A stretch of DNA of 64,000 nt from positions 135,406 to 199,405 of the forward strand of contig CAVRQR010000008.1 of NCBI GenBank assembly GCA_963723495.1. The letters are read 5' to 3'. The position numbers were made by a program, and so were the translations under genes. This DNA comes from Gp6-AA40 sp963723495. GTDB lineage: Bacteria > Acidobacteriota > Vicinamibacteria > Vicinamibacterales > UBA2999. Shown here one piece after another: positions 49,097 to 58,261 of the stretch (position 1 is the stretch's first letter; each line of letters opens with the position of its first letter). The notes beneath the pieces are model-generated. The model worked only from the letters and a program-made list of their open reading frames with translations, ran no database searches and was not told the DNA's origin.

Positions 49097-49971
49097 ATGA
49101 CGGGCGTCGTCGTGCTCGCGCTCGCCATCGGCGTGACCGGATGCACTGGCGCCAATGTGTCGCAGAACGCCGTAGGCCCCTCCCCCGTGAAGTGCCAGCC
49201 GACCGTGACGGGACTCCCCGCGACGATGAGCGCGTCAGGTGGGCAGGTGTCTGCGCGCGTGGTCACGACGGCGGACTGTGCGTGGTCGGTAACGGCCAAC
49301 GCCTCCTGGCTACACGTTCAGCCTTCCAGCGGGCAAGGTGAAGGCGTACTGACGGTGCAGGTAGACGCGAATCAGATTTCGAACAGCCGCACGGGAGAAG
49401 TCGACCTGAACGGCGTGCGGATGTCAGTGATCCAGGCGGCAGCCCCGCCGCCGCCAGCGCCGCCGCCGCCAGCCCCGGAGCCAGAGCCGACACCGACACC
49501 TGCCCCACGGCCTTCGCCACCCACACCGACACCACCGTCGCCACCACCTGCGCCGCCGTCACCTGCACCGCCGCCACCTGCGCCGCCGTCACCTGCACCG
49601 CCGCCACCTGCGCCGCCGTCACCTGCGCCGCCGCCACCTGCGCCGCCGTCACCTGCGCCGCCATCACCTGCGCCGCCTCACCTGTGCCGCCACCACCGGC
49701 GCCGCCACCAGCACCACCGGCGAGCGTCGAGTTCAGAGGAACCGTATCTGGTCTTTCGGGCACGTGTCCCGCGCTGACGTTCACGGCGGGAGGCTACCGC
49801 GTCGTAACCGATAGCAACACCCAGTTCACCAAGGGACCATGCAAACGCGTGAGTAATGGGATGGAAATAGATCTCGCCGGCCAACGTCAACCGAGCGGAA
49901 CTGTGTATGCCCGCAGGATCGAACTAGAAATGGAAAAGGACTCCGTGACGCTCGCGCAGGTCCAGCAATAG
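49097..49971 (+). CDS. Lipoprotein: BACON domain, Pro-rich repeat linker and DUF5666-like domain (frameshifted in the repeat)
   Basis: About 291 residues. The lipobox is GVTGCTG. A BACON-like unit follows (CAWSVTANASWLHVQPSSG), then about 90 residues of Pro-Ala repeats coded by a 15-nt minisatellite. The last part, in another frame, has a DUF5666-like fold (VEFRGTVSGLSGTCPALTF, GMEIDLAGQRQPSG). One repeat unit has 14 nt instead of 15 at 49665-49678, causing the shift. ATG 49097 with AAGG just upstream gives a lipoprotein signal directly; an earlier ATG at 49028 is possible. Confidence 0.82.
49545..49693 (+). repeat. 15-bp minisatellite (CACCTGCGCCGCCGT) coding for a Pro/Ala linker
   Basis: Ten consecutive units beginning CACCTG start at 49545, 49560, 49575 and so on up to 49650 at an exact 15-nt period. 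The unit at 49665 is only 14 nt long, and the last begins at 49679. Units vary at two positions (GCG/GCA and GT/GC/AT at the end). Confidence 0.85.
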
Positions 49972-50013
49972 GCCAACGGCGCAACCAAGTCTCCGTCGAG
50001 AGGATCTGAGCAG

Positions 50014-50199
50014 ATGCGCCAGGGCGACAGATTGGACCGCTCGAAAACCCAACGCTTGCCAGCTGGAAGCGTGGCCGTGATACCGCCGAACACGAACCAC
50101 TTCTCCTGGACCGGCGAGGAAACGATTGTGCAGATCCACGGCATCGGGCCGTTGGTGATTCGTTACGTGAATCCCGCCGACGACCCACGAAAGAAATAG
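50014..50199 (+). CDS. Cupin-domain protein, C-terminal part only
   Basis: About 61 residues reading DRLDRSKTQRLPAGSVAVIP and NHFSWTGEETIVQIHGIGPL, the second half of a cupin barrel as found in small secreted cupins. The N-terminal cupin motif (with metal-binding His residues) is missing upstream. Either a truncation or an undetected frameshift removed it; 49972-50013 does not supply it. Confidence 0.6.
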   Translation: MRQGDRLDRSKTQRLPAGSVAVIPPNTNHFSWTGEETIVQIHGIGPLVIRYVNPADDPRKK

Positions 50200-50413
50200 C
50201 GAGCCAGAGCCGTTTTGAATGAGGAGCAGAACCGCCGATGCAAATCGCTCAGACGACGGATCGGACGGAGGCGAGACGGTTGGTGATCTGCCCGGTGGGC
50301 ATGCCGGATTTGTTCCCTACCCCGGCGCATTCATCAAACTGGTCATCCGGAACGCGAGCACACCCAACCCTTGCTAAAAGGCGCGCAGCGCCGGTGATGC
50401 TGTCAGAACCCAG

Positions 50414-51538
50414 ATGCCGGCGGCCTTACGGATTCTGATTGTCGGTGGTGGCATCGCGGGTCTTGGACTCTGTCGGGCGCTGCAACAACAGGACGTCGTT
50501 CCGGACATCATCGAGCGGGTCGCATCGTGGCCGTCGGGCGGTACCGGCCTGTACATTCCTGGAAACGGCGTTCGCGCGCTGGAGGCGCTTGGTCTGGCAG
50601 ACCAGGTGCTGGCTCGAGCCGTCTGCATGTCGCACCAGCGAATCCTGGATCACACCGGACGACAGCTGGCGGAAATCGAACTAGCGCAGATGTGGGGCGG
50701 AGTCGGTCCGTGCGTTGGCATCGCTCGTGGTGAGCTTCATCGTGTTCTCCTGGAGAGCACCGCCGGCGTCCCGGTGCGCCTCGGCACGTCCGTGACCGGG
50801 CTGAATCAGCACGATGACAAGGTCCACGTTGTGTTCACAGACGGTTCGACGGGCACGTATGACCTCGTCATCGGCGCCGACGGGATCCATTCGTGGGTTC
50901 GACGGCTCCTCGTTGGCCACATCCCTCCGCGGCATCTTGGCCAGGTGAGCTGGCGATTCCTTGTCGATTTCTCCGGCGCGATTGACACCTGGACGGTCAT
51001 GCTCGGCCCGCGGCGGGCATTCCTGGCGATGCCGGTCGGTCCGAATCGTCTGTACTGCTACGCGGATCTCGCAACCTTCGCCACCGAGGATCCCACCGAG
51101 GGAGATCTTGTTCGGTTCCGGGCGCTCTTTGGAGACTTCGCCGAACCGGTGCCGAGCATCCTCGGTGAGCTCGACGGCTTCGCTGCGATCCATTTCGCCC
51201 CGATCGAGGAAATAGCCCTGGACTCCTGGGCGCGTGGCCGTGTTCTGCTCCTTGGCGATGCGGCGCACGCAACGTCGCCCAACATGGCGGAGGGCGCGTC
51301 CATGGCCCTCGAGGATGCGCTGGTGCTGGCACGGATGCTGAGAACGCGCGGTTCGCCGGAAGAGTCTGTGTCAGCGTTCAGCGAGCGGCGGCGTGCTCGC
51401 ATCCGTTGGGTGCAACAGCGAACGCACCGCAGGGATCGTGTGAGAACGCTGCCCGCTCCCCTTCGCAATCTCGCGCTGAAAATCGGGGGGACGAGACTCT
51501 ATCGACGGGATTATCAACCCTTGCTTGACGAACCATGA
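50414..51538 (+). CDS. FAD-dependent monooxygenase (PHBH fold)
   Basis: A 374-residue flavin hydroxylase. The FAD Rossmann motif is ILIVGGGIAGLGLCRALQQ, the second FAD site DLVIGADGIHSWVRR, and the GD motif VLLLGDAAHATSPNMAEGA. The length fits the class A single-component monooxygenases that hydroxylate aromatic or cyclic substrates using NAD(P)H. Substrate unknown. ATG 50414 directly precedes the fold. It has no obvious operon partner; 50200-50413 and 51539-51811 on its flanks carry no gene I can support. Confidence 0.9.
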   Translation: MPAALRILIVGGGIAGLGLCRALQQQDVVPDIIERVASWPSGGTGLYIPGNGVRALEALGLADQVLARAVCMSHQRILDHTGRQLAEIELAQMWGGVGPCVGIARGELHRVLLESTAGVPVRLGTSVTGLNQHDDKVHVVFTDGSTGTYDLVIGADGIHSWVRRLLVGHIPPRHLGQVSWRFLVDFSGAIDTWTVMLGPRRAFLAMPVGPNRLYCYADLATFATEDPTEGDLVRFRALFGDFAEPVPSILGELDGFAAIHFAPIEEIALDSWARGRVLLLGDAAHATSPNMAEGASMALEDALVLARMLRTRGSPEESVSAFSERRRARIRWVQQRTHRRDRVRTLPAPLRNLALKIGGTRLYRRDYQPLLDEP

Positions 51539-51811
51539 GCCACCCGGTGAGCACACGATTCATATCCGCGTCGAGTTCGGCGCAGACGCAATCGACGTCA
51601 CGTATCTCTTGACGGTCGAGTAGCGAACCTCCCGAACGACGGAAGAACGCGGGCACATCAGCGGTTCGCGCCACGTGAGCCGAGGGACACGTGCCCCAGC
51701 GACCGAGGCGCGGGCCCCTGGGGTGATAGCGCCCCGGCGTGACCCCACGTGTGTGCGATTACGGCGCATCGCGTCTATTGCTCGCTCGCCTCTCGCACGA
51801 GATTCTGAAAC

Positions 51812-52162
51812 ATGGGAAGTGCAAATCTGCTTGCCGGTGTTGCCACGCTCGTCGGAGGCGGGTTCATTGTCTATGCGGGAGTCGCAATAGTGCGAGGAAC
51901 GTTCTACGACTCAGATGACGGTCCGCTCGACCGGGCGACCCAGCCGCTGGCCTTCTGGCTTTCGGTGGTCTCGATGACCCTCCTTGGCCTATTCATTCTC
52001 GGCGTGGGGCACCGCTGGGAGACCGTGCGAATGATTTCGAGCTTGCCGACCGGCCTTTCTGATCATCGTTCTTCGCCAGGGTTCGGGGAATCGACGCTAC
52101 GACCCATTTGCTTTTCTAAGCATGCCTTATGGAATGGCTCTGCTACCGACGTTGGCGGATAA
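51812..52162 (+). CDS. Small membrane protein
   Basis: An ORF of 116 residues whose first 75 look real: TM1 (LLAGVATLVGGGFIVYAGVAIV), a short loop (FYDSDDGPLDRATQPLAFW) and TM2 (LSVVSMTLLGLFILGVG). The last 40 residues have no hydrophobic pattern and overlap an opposite-strand gene, so the true end may be earlier after a frameshift. No named family. Confidence 0.55.
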   Translation: MGSANLLAGVATLVGGGFIVYAGVAIVRGTFYDSDDGPLDRATQPLAFWLSVVSMTLLGLFILGVGHRWETVRMISSLPTGLSDHRSSPGFGESTLRPICFSKHALWNGSATDVGG

Positions 52163-52287
52163 GGTCGTTGGCAGACTGCCGTGAGCCGAGTAACCGGCGG
52201 ACCAGGGTCCACCCCGCGGGCGGACGGGTCGAACCACCACGGGTCGCCTTCTATCGGCAAGTTGCAGTCGAGGCACCGGAATGTCAT
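52063..52287 (-). CDS. Small zinc-finger-like protein
   Basis: About 74 residues from ATG 52287: MTFRCLDCNLPIEGDPWWFD, later EPFHKACLEKQMG. The CxxC near the start and the HxxxC towards the end form a plausible single zinc site of LIM-like spacing. Family not recognised. It overlaps the 3' end of the small membrane protein on the other strand by about 100 bp. Confidence 0.5.
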   Translation of the reverse strand: MTFRCLDCNLPIEGDPWWFDPSARGVDPGPPVTRLTAVCQRPYPPTSVAEPFHKACLEKQMGRSVDSPNPGEER

Positions 52288-52301
52288 CGCGGAGTTCACC
52301 C

Positions 52302-52649
52302 TTAACTGCCCTTCGCCGCGGCTCGCGCAGCGTCCAGCCAACTCTGCGCCAACACTCGCGCCGATTCGATGTCAGGCATCATCTGCGACTGGAGAGGCGA
52401 ATCACCGAAGTAACCGACGCGCAGTTCTACCCCGGGACTGGAGGCATCGAACATCGCGCACGTTAAGATGCGAGTGCTCGAAGCCTCGAACACCCGCCAA
52501 CAGACTTCTAACGGCTCCGACGTGTTGGAGGTCGTCATGAATGAAGTTGTCCACGCCGTTGGGACCGTAACACTCTGGGGCTGAATCCGTGCGGAAGCCA
52601 TGTGGAGGAATTCGTTCCGGTCTACGCGAAAGGCTTTTACCGTAAACAT
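52302..52649 (-). CDS. Small hypothetical protein of a widespread soil-bacterial type
   Basis: About 115 residues from ATG 52649 (a shorter start at 52538 is possible). The C-terminal half, VCWRVFEASSTRILTCAMFD, ELRVGYFGDSPLQSQMMPD and IESARVLAQSWLDAARAA, follows a pattern I associate with short acidobacterial proteins (W-R-V/L, L-T-C, E-V-R-x-G-Y, A-R-x-x-A-x-x-W). Function unknown. It lies 14 bp upstream of the zinc-finger-like gene and co-oriented. Confidence 0.55.
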   Translation of the reverse strand: MFTVKAFRVDRNEFLHMASARIQPQSVTVPTAWTTSFMTTSNTSEPLEVCWRVFEASSTRILTCAMFDASSPGVELRVGYFGDSPLQSQMMPDIESARVLAQSWLDAARAAAKGS

Positions 52650-52946
52650 CGCGTGCGTGTCTGTCGGATTACGACACTCCGAACGTCGTGAGGTTGCTAA
52701 CTCCACCTTGGTCTGGGGCCCGTCTTCACCTCGCCCGGCGTCATGAGAAGGGCTCGCCATCCAGAAAAACCCCCTCGGCAGAGCGCTGCACTTTCGCCTC
52801 GGATTGGTTGGTGTGGTTGAGCGCCGATCCCGGGTCCAAGAATCAGATGATTTGTGGGACACTTCCCCGCAACAGAGAGCGTCGGAAAGGCCTACGGGCC
52901 GAAGAACATTGGGCGGCGGCTCGGTCCTTTTGGGAGTCACCAGCTT

Positions 52947-53743
52947 ATGGCCCAGGCGACCATCGTTATGGCTCCCGCAGAGACGGGCAGTCGGCGCCGA
53001 GTCGAACGCTGGTTCTATATCAGCGCTGGGCTGTTCATGATTCTCGTCAGTGTCGCTGGGTTCGGACCATCGATCATCGACCAATCCAGGCGGAACGCAC
53101 TACCCACGCCGCTGATGATTGCGCACGGTATCGTCGCCAGTGCATGGCTCCTTCTGTTTCTCGCGCAGGCGACTCTCGTCGCAACCGGACGGGTAGCGGT
53201 TCATCGACGCCTGGGAAGCGTCGGTCCTGTGCTCGCCGTCGTGATGATCGTTCTGGTCCTCCTCACGACTGTAGAGATGGGGCGTCGAGGCTACGACCTG
53301 AGCCTCGATGTGGCACGAGTGTTTCCTGCTCCTCCGGATCTTCCCCGGCTGACAGCGCGGCGGGGATCTTGTCCCCGCTCCTTGGGTTCCTGGCTTTCCC
53401 CCTGTTGGTTGCGGCGGGGTTGTGGTATCGACATCGCCCCGAGATCCACAAGCGCCTCATGCTGTTCGCGGTGCTCGGATTGGCGGGCGTGCCTCTCACT
53501 CATTTGACCGGCTACTTGCTCGGACATTGGCCTGCTCAAGCGGGCTTGTTTAGTCTCATCGGTCAGGCCATCGGAATCCTTCTTCTCTCTGCCAGCGCGG
53601 TGTATGACAAGGTGTCGCAGGGTCGCATTCATCCGGTGTCGATGTGGGCGCCCATTCTGATCTTTGCGTGGGAGATTGTGATTGGGGTCGCGGTGGTGCC
53701 GTCCGTCGCGTGGCGCGAGTTTGCGACCTGGCTGGCTGGGTAG
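52947..53743 (+). CDS. Multi-spanning membrane protein, frameshifted
   Basis: About 265 residues with seven likely TM helices. The first half has VERWFYISAGLFMILVSVAGF, MIAHGIVASAWLLLFLAQATL and VHRRLGSVGPVLAVVMIVLV; after a single-base shift near 53335 it continues LSPLLGFLAFPLLVAAGLWYR, RPEIHKRLMLFAVLGLAG and ends REFATWLAG. The His residues in AHG, HRRLG and HKRLM are spaced as in small haem or DUF2306-like membrane proteins, but I cannot assign the family firmly. Confidence 0.7.
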
Positions 53744-53884
53744 CAAGCCTGAACGCGCTTCCGCCGCAGCGCGGAAGGCAGTCTCGGCGCGGAAGCGGCG
53801 GTACCAGGCAGAACGGCGGAAGGCGTGGCGAAAGTGACAAGTAAGCTGTCGCCCGCGCTTCCGTGATGGCCTTTGCTTCTCGAA

Positions 53885-54271
53885 TCAGATGGCGACGATG
53901 AGCAGAATCAGGACGAGAAGGCCGATGATGATAACGGTTGTCGAGATCGTGACTGTCGACTGGCCTCCCGCCAGACTATCGTTCACTGCCCGGGCCTGAG
54001 CCGCAATGAGGCCCACTTCGTCATCGTCTAGCGCTGCGACTGCTGTCTCCACCCGTCTCAGGTCAAGACCAGCGCCTTCCACAACCTCGCGCACCTTCTC
54101 GATTTCGAGCACGCGGCGTATGGCCTCCCGGTCGTCGGCCTTTTGGCGGACGTGGTCGGCAACCACTTGATCGAGGGTCGCCTGGTCCGCCACGTGCTGC
54201 TGAGCAGAGATTGGTAGCCATATGGCGAGGGCGAACAGCAGCCCGAGAACTAATGTCTGGATTCGTACCAT
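53885..54271 (-). CDS. PA2779-family (DUF6627) protein
   Basis: About 128 residues. A hydrophobic signal segment (LVLGLLFALAIWLPISAQ) is followed by a helical domain (ATLDQVVADHVRQKADDREAI; VREVVEGAGLDLRRVETAVA) and a C-terminal TM helix (TISTTVIIIGLLVLILLIVAI) preceded by GGQSTVT, the family hallmark. I choose ATG 54271 because GGAG lies 7 nt upstream of it, whereas it abuts the alternative ATG at 54277. Family members often sit beside a PA2778-type cysteine peptidase, which is not seen here. Confidence 0.85.
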   Translation of the reverse strand: MVRIQTLVLGLLFALAIWLPISAQQHVADQATLDQVVADHVRQKADDREAIRRVLEIEKVREVVEGAGLDLRRVETAVAALDDDEVGLIAAQARAVNDSLAGGQSTVTISTTVIIIGLLVLILLIVAI

Positions 54272-54277
54272 GGTCAT

Positions 54278-54964
54278 CTCCGTGTGCGTTGGCGCGCAGT
54301 CTTTGACCTGACCTGTCGCAGTCTGTATCGGCCAGATGATGAGGGAGCTACAGACCGCCGTTGCCCGGGGAGAACCGTGTCCGCTGGTGGTGCTGGACCG
54401 TTTCTCTATAGACGACGATCAGCTCAAGCGCGTCACTTGGCGCACTTGTCCGTTGCATGTGCCCTTGATTTGCCATCTGCCAATTTGTCCTCCGGCTGTG
54501 TTGGCGGCTTGATTCATGTCGGGGTCTAATCTTAGTCGGCGTGGGATTCGGCAGGAGACCGACCATCGCGCCGACGATCCGAGAGTGTTTCGTGTATCGG
54601 TCTGGGTGCCGACGACGATGAGACCCTCCGGCTCAGCCCCATCGAGAATCCGTTTGAGATCGAGGCCTCCCGACGGGGATGTGCACGAGTGGGAGTCCCC
54701 GACACCTTCGTCGACGGCGACATCGCCGCGTGACTGCGCAGTCGCCAGAACCAATTCGTGCGACGTGACTCGGTAGCGTCTTGCAAGCGAGCCTGCGGAA
54801 AGAAGTTGACCGCCGATCACCCGCCCAGGACAATGACGGCCGTCGGGTTCGAGGGGGGCGGCGCTGGAGCGAGCCCTTTGTGGCAAGAACCAGCAATTGG
54901 CCCGTATACCCATAAACGTTGCACTGGAGAACCCGGGCATTCGTACGTAACGTCAGGAGCTGCT
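54278..54964. other. Intergenic region without a firmly supported gene
   Basis: Nearly 690 bases. A short plus-strand ORF at 54336-54512 and a longer minus-strand ORF at 54419-54940 exist, but neither has a recognised motif or good start context and they overlap each other. A decayed gene is possible. Confidence 0.35.
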
Positions 54965-55186
54965 ATGAGTTTTTCTGCTCTATATCCGACCAACGTTCTA
55001 TACAGGGGAACGCTTAAGCTAATGGCGTTCGTGTTCTTATCGTTCGCTGCCATTTTTTCGGCATCAGCAGGTTACGGCTTGCTCAAAACGCTATTCCAGG
55101 CTCTGAATAGCGGTGCAGCCATTGGCGTTGCTGAAGTATCCACGCATAGTGGACTAACTATCGCCTTTTTCGTGTTGACCGGGTAG
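54965..55186 (+). CDS. Small membrane protein
   Basis: 73 residues with a hydrophobic N-terminal region (LKLMAFVFLSFAAIFSASAGY) and a second hydrophobic stretch near the end (LTIAFFVLTG). CAGGAG lies 6 nt before the ATG, supporting translation. No family recognised. Lower GC than neighbours. Confidence 0.5.
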   Translation: MSFSALYPTNVLYRGTLKLMAFVFLSFAAIFSASAGYGLLKTLFQALNSGAAIGVAEVSTHSGLTIAFFVLTG

Positions 55187-55485
55187 GCGCATATTTTGCG
55201 AAGAAATGTTACTGGTAGTGCGCCCCAACACCGGTTGGCAGTCGGCGGCGGCCGGTGTGATCGTGAGCGGCCGCGGCTGAAACCGAAACGTTACCCCCAT
55301 AAACGCCGCAGGGTCGATCTGGAGTTCGCTCCGTCGCCGCCGAGCCGCCGGCTGAGTTCTCGGACACTACGCTCAGATCCATTGCGGCCGTCGTGTCGGA
55401 TGCCCATCGCAACTTACTTCACGTGGCAGGGAACAAATCTCGAGGGACGCGGCGTGGGCCGGACATTGCGGGATATCCTTCTCAC

Positions 55486-55943
55486 ATGTACGCGTTCGCG
55501 CTTCTGATCGGCGTTGTCGCTGGTCTCCGTCCCTGACCGCGCCGACCGCAATCAGCTTGGCCGCCTGGTCGGGGCGACTGGCCTTGGAGGGCAGCTGGCT
55601 CGCCTTTCTCGGGTATCCCTGGACGCCGTGGATCTTCATGCTCCTCGCCCTCGGCGAGTTCGTCGGCGATCAGTTACCGTCGACGCCGAGTCGCACCGTG
55701 CCGATACAATTCGGCGCCCGACTGCTGAGCGGCGCGATCTGCGGTGCGGCGATCGGGACGCCGCACGGCGCCATGCTCGGTGGGCTCCTCGCTGGCGTGG
55801 TGGGCGCGGGCATCGGCACCCTCGGCGGACATGCGTTCCGCCTGCGCTTGGCCGCGGCGTTCAAGAAGGATCCGCCCGCCGCTTTCCTCGAAGACGCCAT
55901 CGCTATCGGCGGCGCGTGGCTGATCGTTCAGACCCTGTCGTGA
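55486..55943 (+). CDS. DUF4126 membrane protein, frameshifted near the start
   Basis: About 152 residues. MYAFALLIGVVAGLR begins the family pattern; one base is missing near 55534 and the frame resumes LTAPTAISLAAWSGRLALEG. The remainder is intact: LALGEFVGDQLPSTPSRTVP, GARLLSGAICGAAIG, GVVGAGIGTLGGHAFRLRL. DUF4126 proteins are small, Gly-rich, multi-helix membrane proteins of unknown function. The preceding 55187-55485 interval carries no gene I can support. Confidence 0.82.
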
Positions 55944-56352
55944 GCGCGTTCGACGAATCTCCGCCACACGGATCCCGCTGCAGTTTTCGGACACTTTTAT
56001 AAAGCGGCTCTGTCAAGTTACCCGGTTGGTCGAAGCAGCACGGATCTTTGTGGTACAGACCTCCAGTGAGCGCGCACAGCCCTCTCACCCAGCTAAGAGG
56101 GATGGGCGCGCGAATGGGTCACACGTCGTCAGCCTCGTCGTCAAGCGTTGTTCTTCACCCCGCCGTGGCGAGGTGGCTCACCCTTTTATGCGCGCTCTGT
56201 ACGGCACGGTCCGTGCCGGGCGCACAAGAAGAATCCGACGGAGGAGTCGCGCCAGTGTACGGGACAGCTCTCAGGAGCGGCCACCTGTCCGAGCGCGCTG
56301 ACTCCTCCAGCTTGACGACCTCCCACTCGTTAGCCGTTCACGGCTGATCGCG
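55944..56352. other. Intergenic region adjoining the IS110 element
   Basis: About 400 bases without a convincing gene. The right end borders the IS110 transposase stop and probably includes that element's terminal sequence, but I cannot define its boundary. Confidence 0.4.
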
Positions 56353-57405
56353 TCACACCGTGACCACTCGCGGCGCTGACGTCCGCGGCGACAACCGAAT
56401 CCGTGCGGGGTAATACGCGACCTCGTCGCGCCACATGGCAAAGAGCATCCGCGCCAGGCGTCGCGCCAAGGCGACCATGGCGATCTTCTTTCCCGCCGTC
56501 GCGCAATAGCGTCAGCCCACGTGCGGAGCGCGGCCGTACGCGGGTCCTTCACTCGCACGATGCGCCAGGCCGCTTGCACCAGCAAGGCTTGCGCATACGG
56601 ATGCGCACTGCGCATCACGTGCCCGCGCCGTTGCTGCTCGCCCGAGCTGTACTCGCGCGGGACCAGACCAAGATACTTTCGCTACCTGCGCCGCCCCACC
56701 GAAGCGCGTCACGTCATCCAGCGCGGCGACATACGCGCTGGCAGTAATCGGACCGATGCCCGGCAGCGTCGTCAGGCGGCTGACGACGCGGTCCTCGACC
56801 ACGTAGGTGGCAAATGTCTCATCCGCCTGGGCGAGCTCCTCGTCCAGTACTTCGATGACACGTCGAAGTGGCGAGAGCGTCTCGGTAATCGACACGGGAA
56901 GGTCGAGTGCGGTGACTCGGCGCAGGAAGCTGTGCGTGGCGCCACTCCGCATGCGAAATCCTGCGCCGCGGATGATGGCGCGGGCGAGTGAAATGGCGCG
57001 CGTCCGACCGTCCGTCAGTGCTCGACGAATGTTCAGTCGGCACTGCACCGCGTGCTGCGCGGCCGATAGCCGGTGCGCGGCGCGATACATCCCGCGCTGA
57101 CACGCCTCCGCCAATGCCGCGACGTCCCGCCGATCGGTCTTAATGCGCCGGCTGCGGTGACCATACATCGCCGTGAAATTGGGATCGGCCACGATCACCT
57201 CGTGTCCGAGCGTCTCCAGGTGCTGCGCCACCCACTCACTCTCGGTCGCCGCCTCGAGCAGAATGCGCATGCGCGGCCGTCCCCAAAACACGGCCGTCAA
57301 CCAATCGCGCGTCGTCGCAATCCGTCGGTCGATAATGTCACCGCCTTCCCTCAGGATCCGAATCTGGCTTTCTTTCTTGTGAAGGTGGATGGCACCATAC
57401 TCCAT
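56353..57405 (-). mobile_element. IS110-family transposase with frameshifts and altered catalytic residue
   Basis: About 350 residues in three frames. The N-terminal DEDD domain contains LEAATESEWVAQHLETLGHEV, DPNFTAMYGHRSRRIKTDRRD (catalytic Asp in TDRRD) and LAEACQRGMYR. The C-terminal Transposase_20 part reads LTTLPGIGPITASAYVAAL, then in other frames AHPYAQALLVQAAWRIV and finally RDEVAYYPARIRLSPR. Normally an Asp stands in the opening GIDLHKxxS-like motif, but here it reads AIHLHKKES, so the first catalytic Asp appears as His. Two indels (near 56680 and 56510) further break it. Confidence 0.85.
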
Positions 57406-57817
57406 GGCTGGTCTTCTCCTTGCGCCTCAAGAGCGCGTTTCAGCAATGTGGAGCGAAGCTAGCACCTCGCTGAGGAGACCAGCCGCTTCATCCTGTCTAC
57501 GGGTTGAAGTCTGTTGCTCTGTAATGAGTTTGAACCGCCGGCTTTGCAATTCCTGATGGACTATGGCCTCCCGGAGAGGCCCGTCGAGCGTCGCAGGTCG
57601 TTGAACGCGTGTCGATTTGCGGCTGTATCGACTTCTCGATAGCCACAGGATGCGGGCGGCATCGTCGGGCATTTGGCTGCACCGCACGCGCAATCGGCGT
57701 ATGCCTATTGGGATGGGCGTTCTCGCTGGCGGTTGCCGCCGCCATTGGCATCCTCTACGCACCGCCGGTGTCGTAAGGAAGGCGTCAGCACGATCCGGGA
57801 TCGACGGGACGGCTTCG
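57406..57817. other. Region upstream of the IS110 transposase
   Basis: About 410 bases with no convincing gene; only short, overlapping ORFs. It should include the non-coding end of the IS110 element, whose bridge RNA is usually in such a flank, but I cannot identify it by eye. Confidence 0.35.
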
Positions 57818-58087
57818 CTAGCCGCCGCCGACCTTGCGTGGCGTGCGCGAGCGTCCGACAAAGCCACGCGACGTGGTCGTCTTCCAGGGTTGTTGAGTGT
57901 GGTGCTTCGGGGCTCGGGTGGGAGCCGCCGCCACCGCCGACTGCGCAGTCCCTTCTACCGCGGCTGCGGCCCGTGCGGCACTGGCCAGGGCGTCGTCCTT
58001 CTCGAGGCAGCAGTGTTTGTATTTGCGGCCCGAACCGCATGGGCAGGGCTCGTTGCGCCCCGGTCGTCCAATCGTCCGAGCAGTCAT
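57818..58087 (-). CDS. SEC-C motif zinc-binding protein
   Basis: About 89 residues. The N-terminal IGRPGRNEPCPCGSGRKYKHCC is a textbook SEC-C motif (CxCx8CC), the zinc site also found at the SecA C-terminus. The rest is an Ala-rich linker (ALASAARAAAAVEGTAQ) and a basic tail ending PRKVGGG. The ATG at 58087 comes just before the motif. Function unknown; free-standing SEC-C proteins are common. Confidence 0.82.
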   Translation of the reverse strand: MTARTIGRPGRNEPCPCGSGRKYKHCCLEKDDALASAARAAAAVEGTAQSAVAAAPTRAPKHHTQQPWKTTTSRGFVGRSRTPRKVGGG

Positions 58088-58261
58088 GGAACGAGTGTAC
58101 ATCCTTCCGAAGCTCGTGAGCCCCGGCTGCGCCCGTTGCGCATTCCTGACTGGAGGCACCAATGCGCGGTCGTATCAGGACCCTCCTGGCCGTCGTCGGG
58201 ACGATTGCGGAGTCGCTCAGCCGGCCCTTGCCCAGGGGTAAAACCCGCGCCCAGGAAACGG

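Noticed and set aside
54419..54940. 173-residue minus-strand ORF
   Set aside because: No recognised motif, poor start context and conflicting short ORF on the other strand; left as intergenic.
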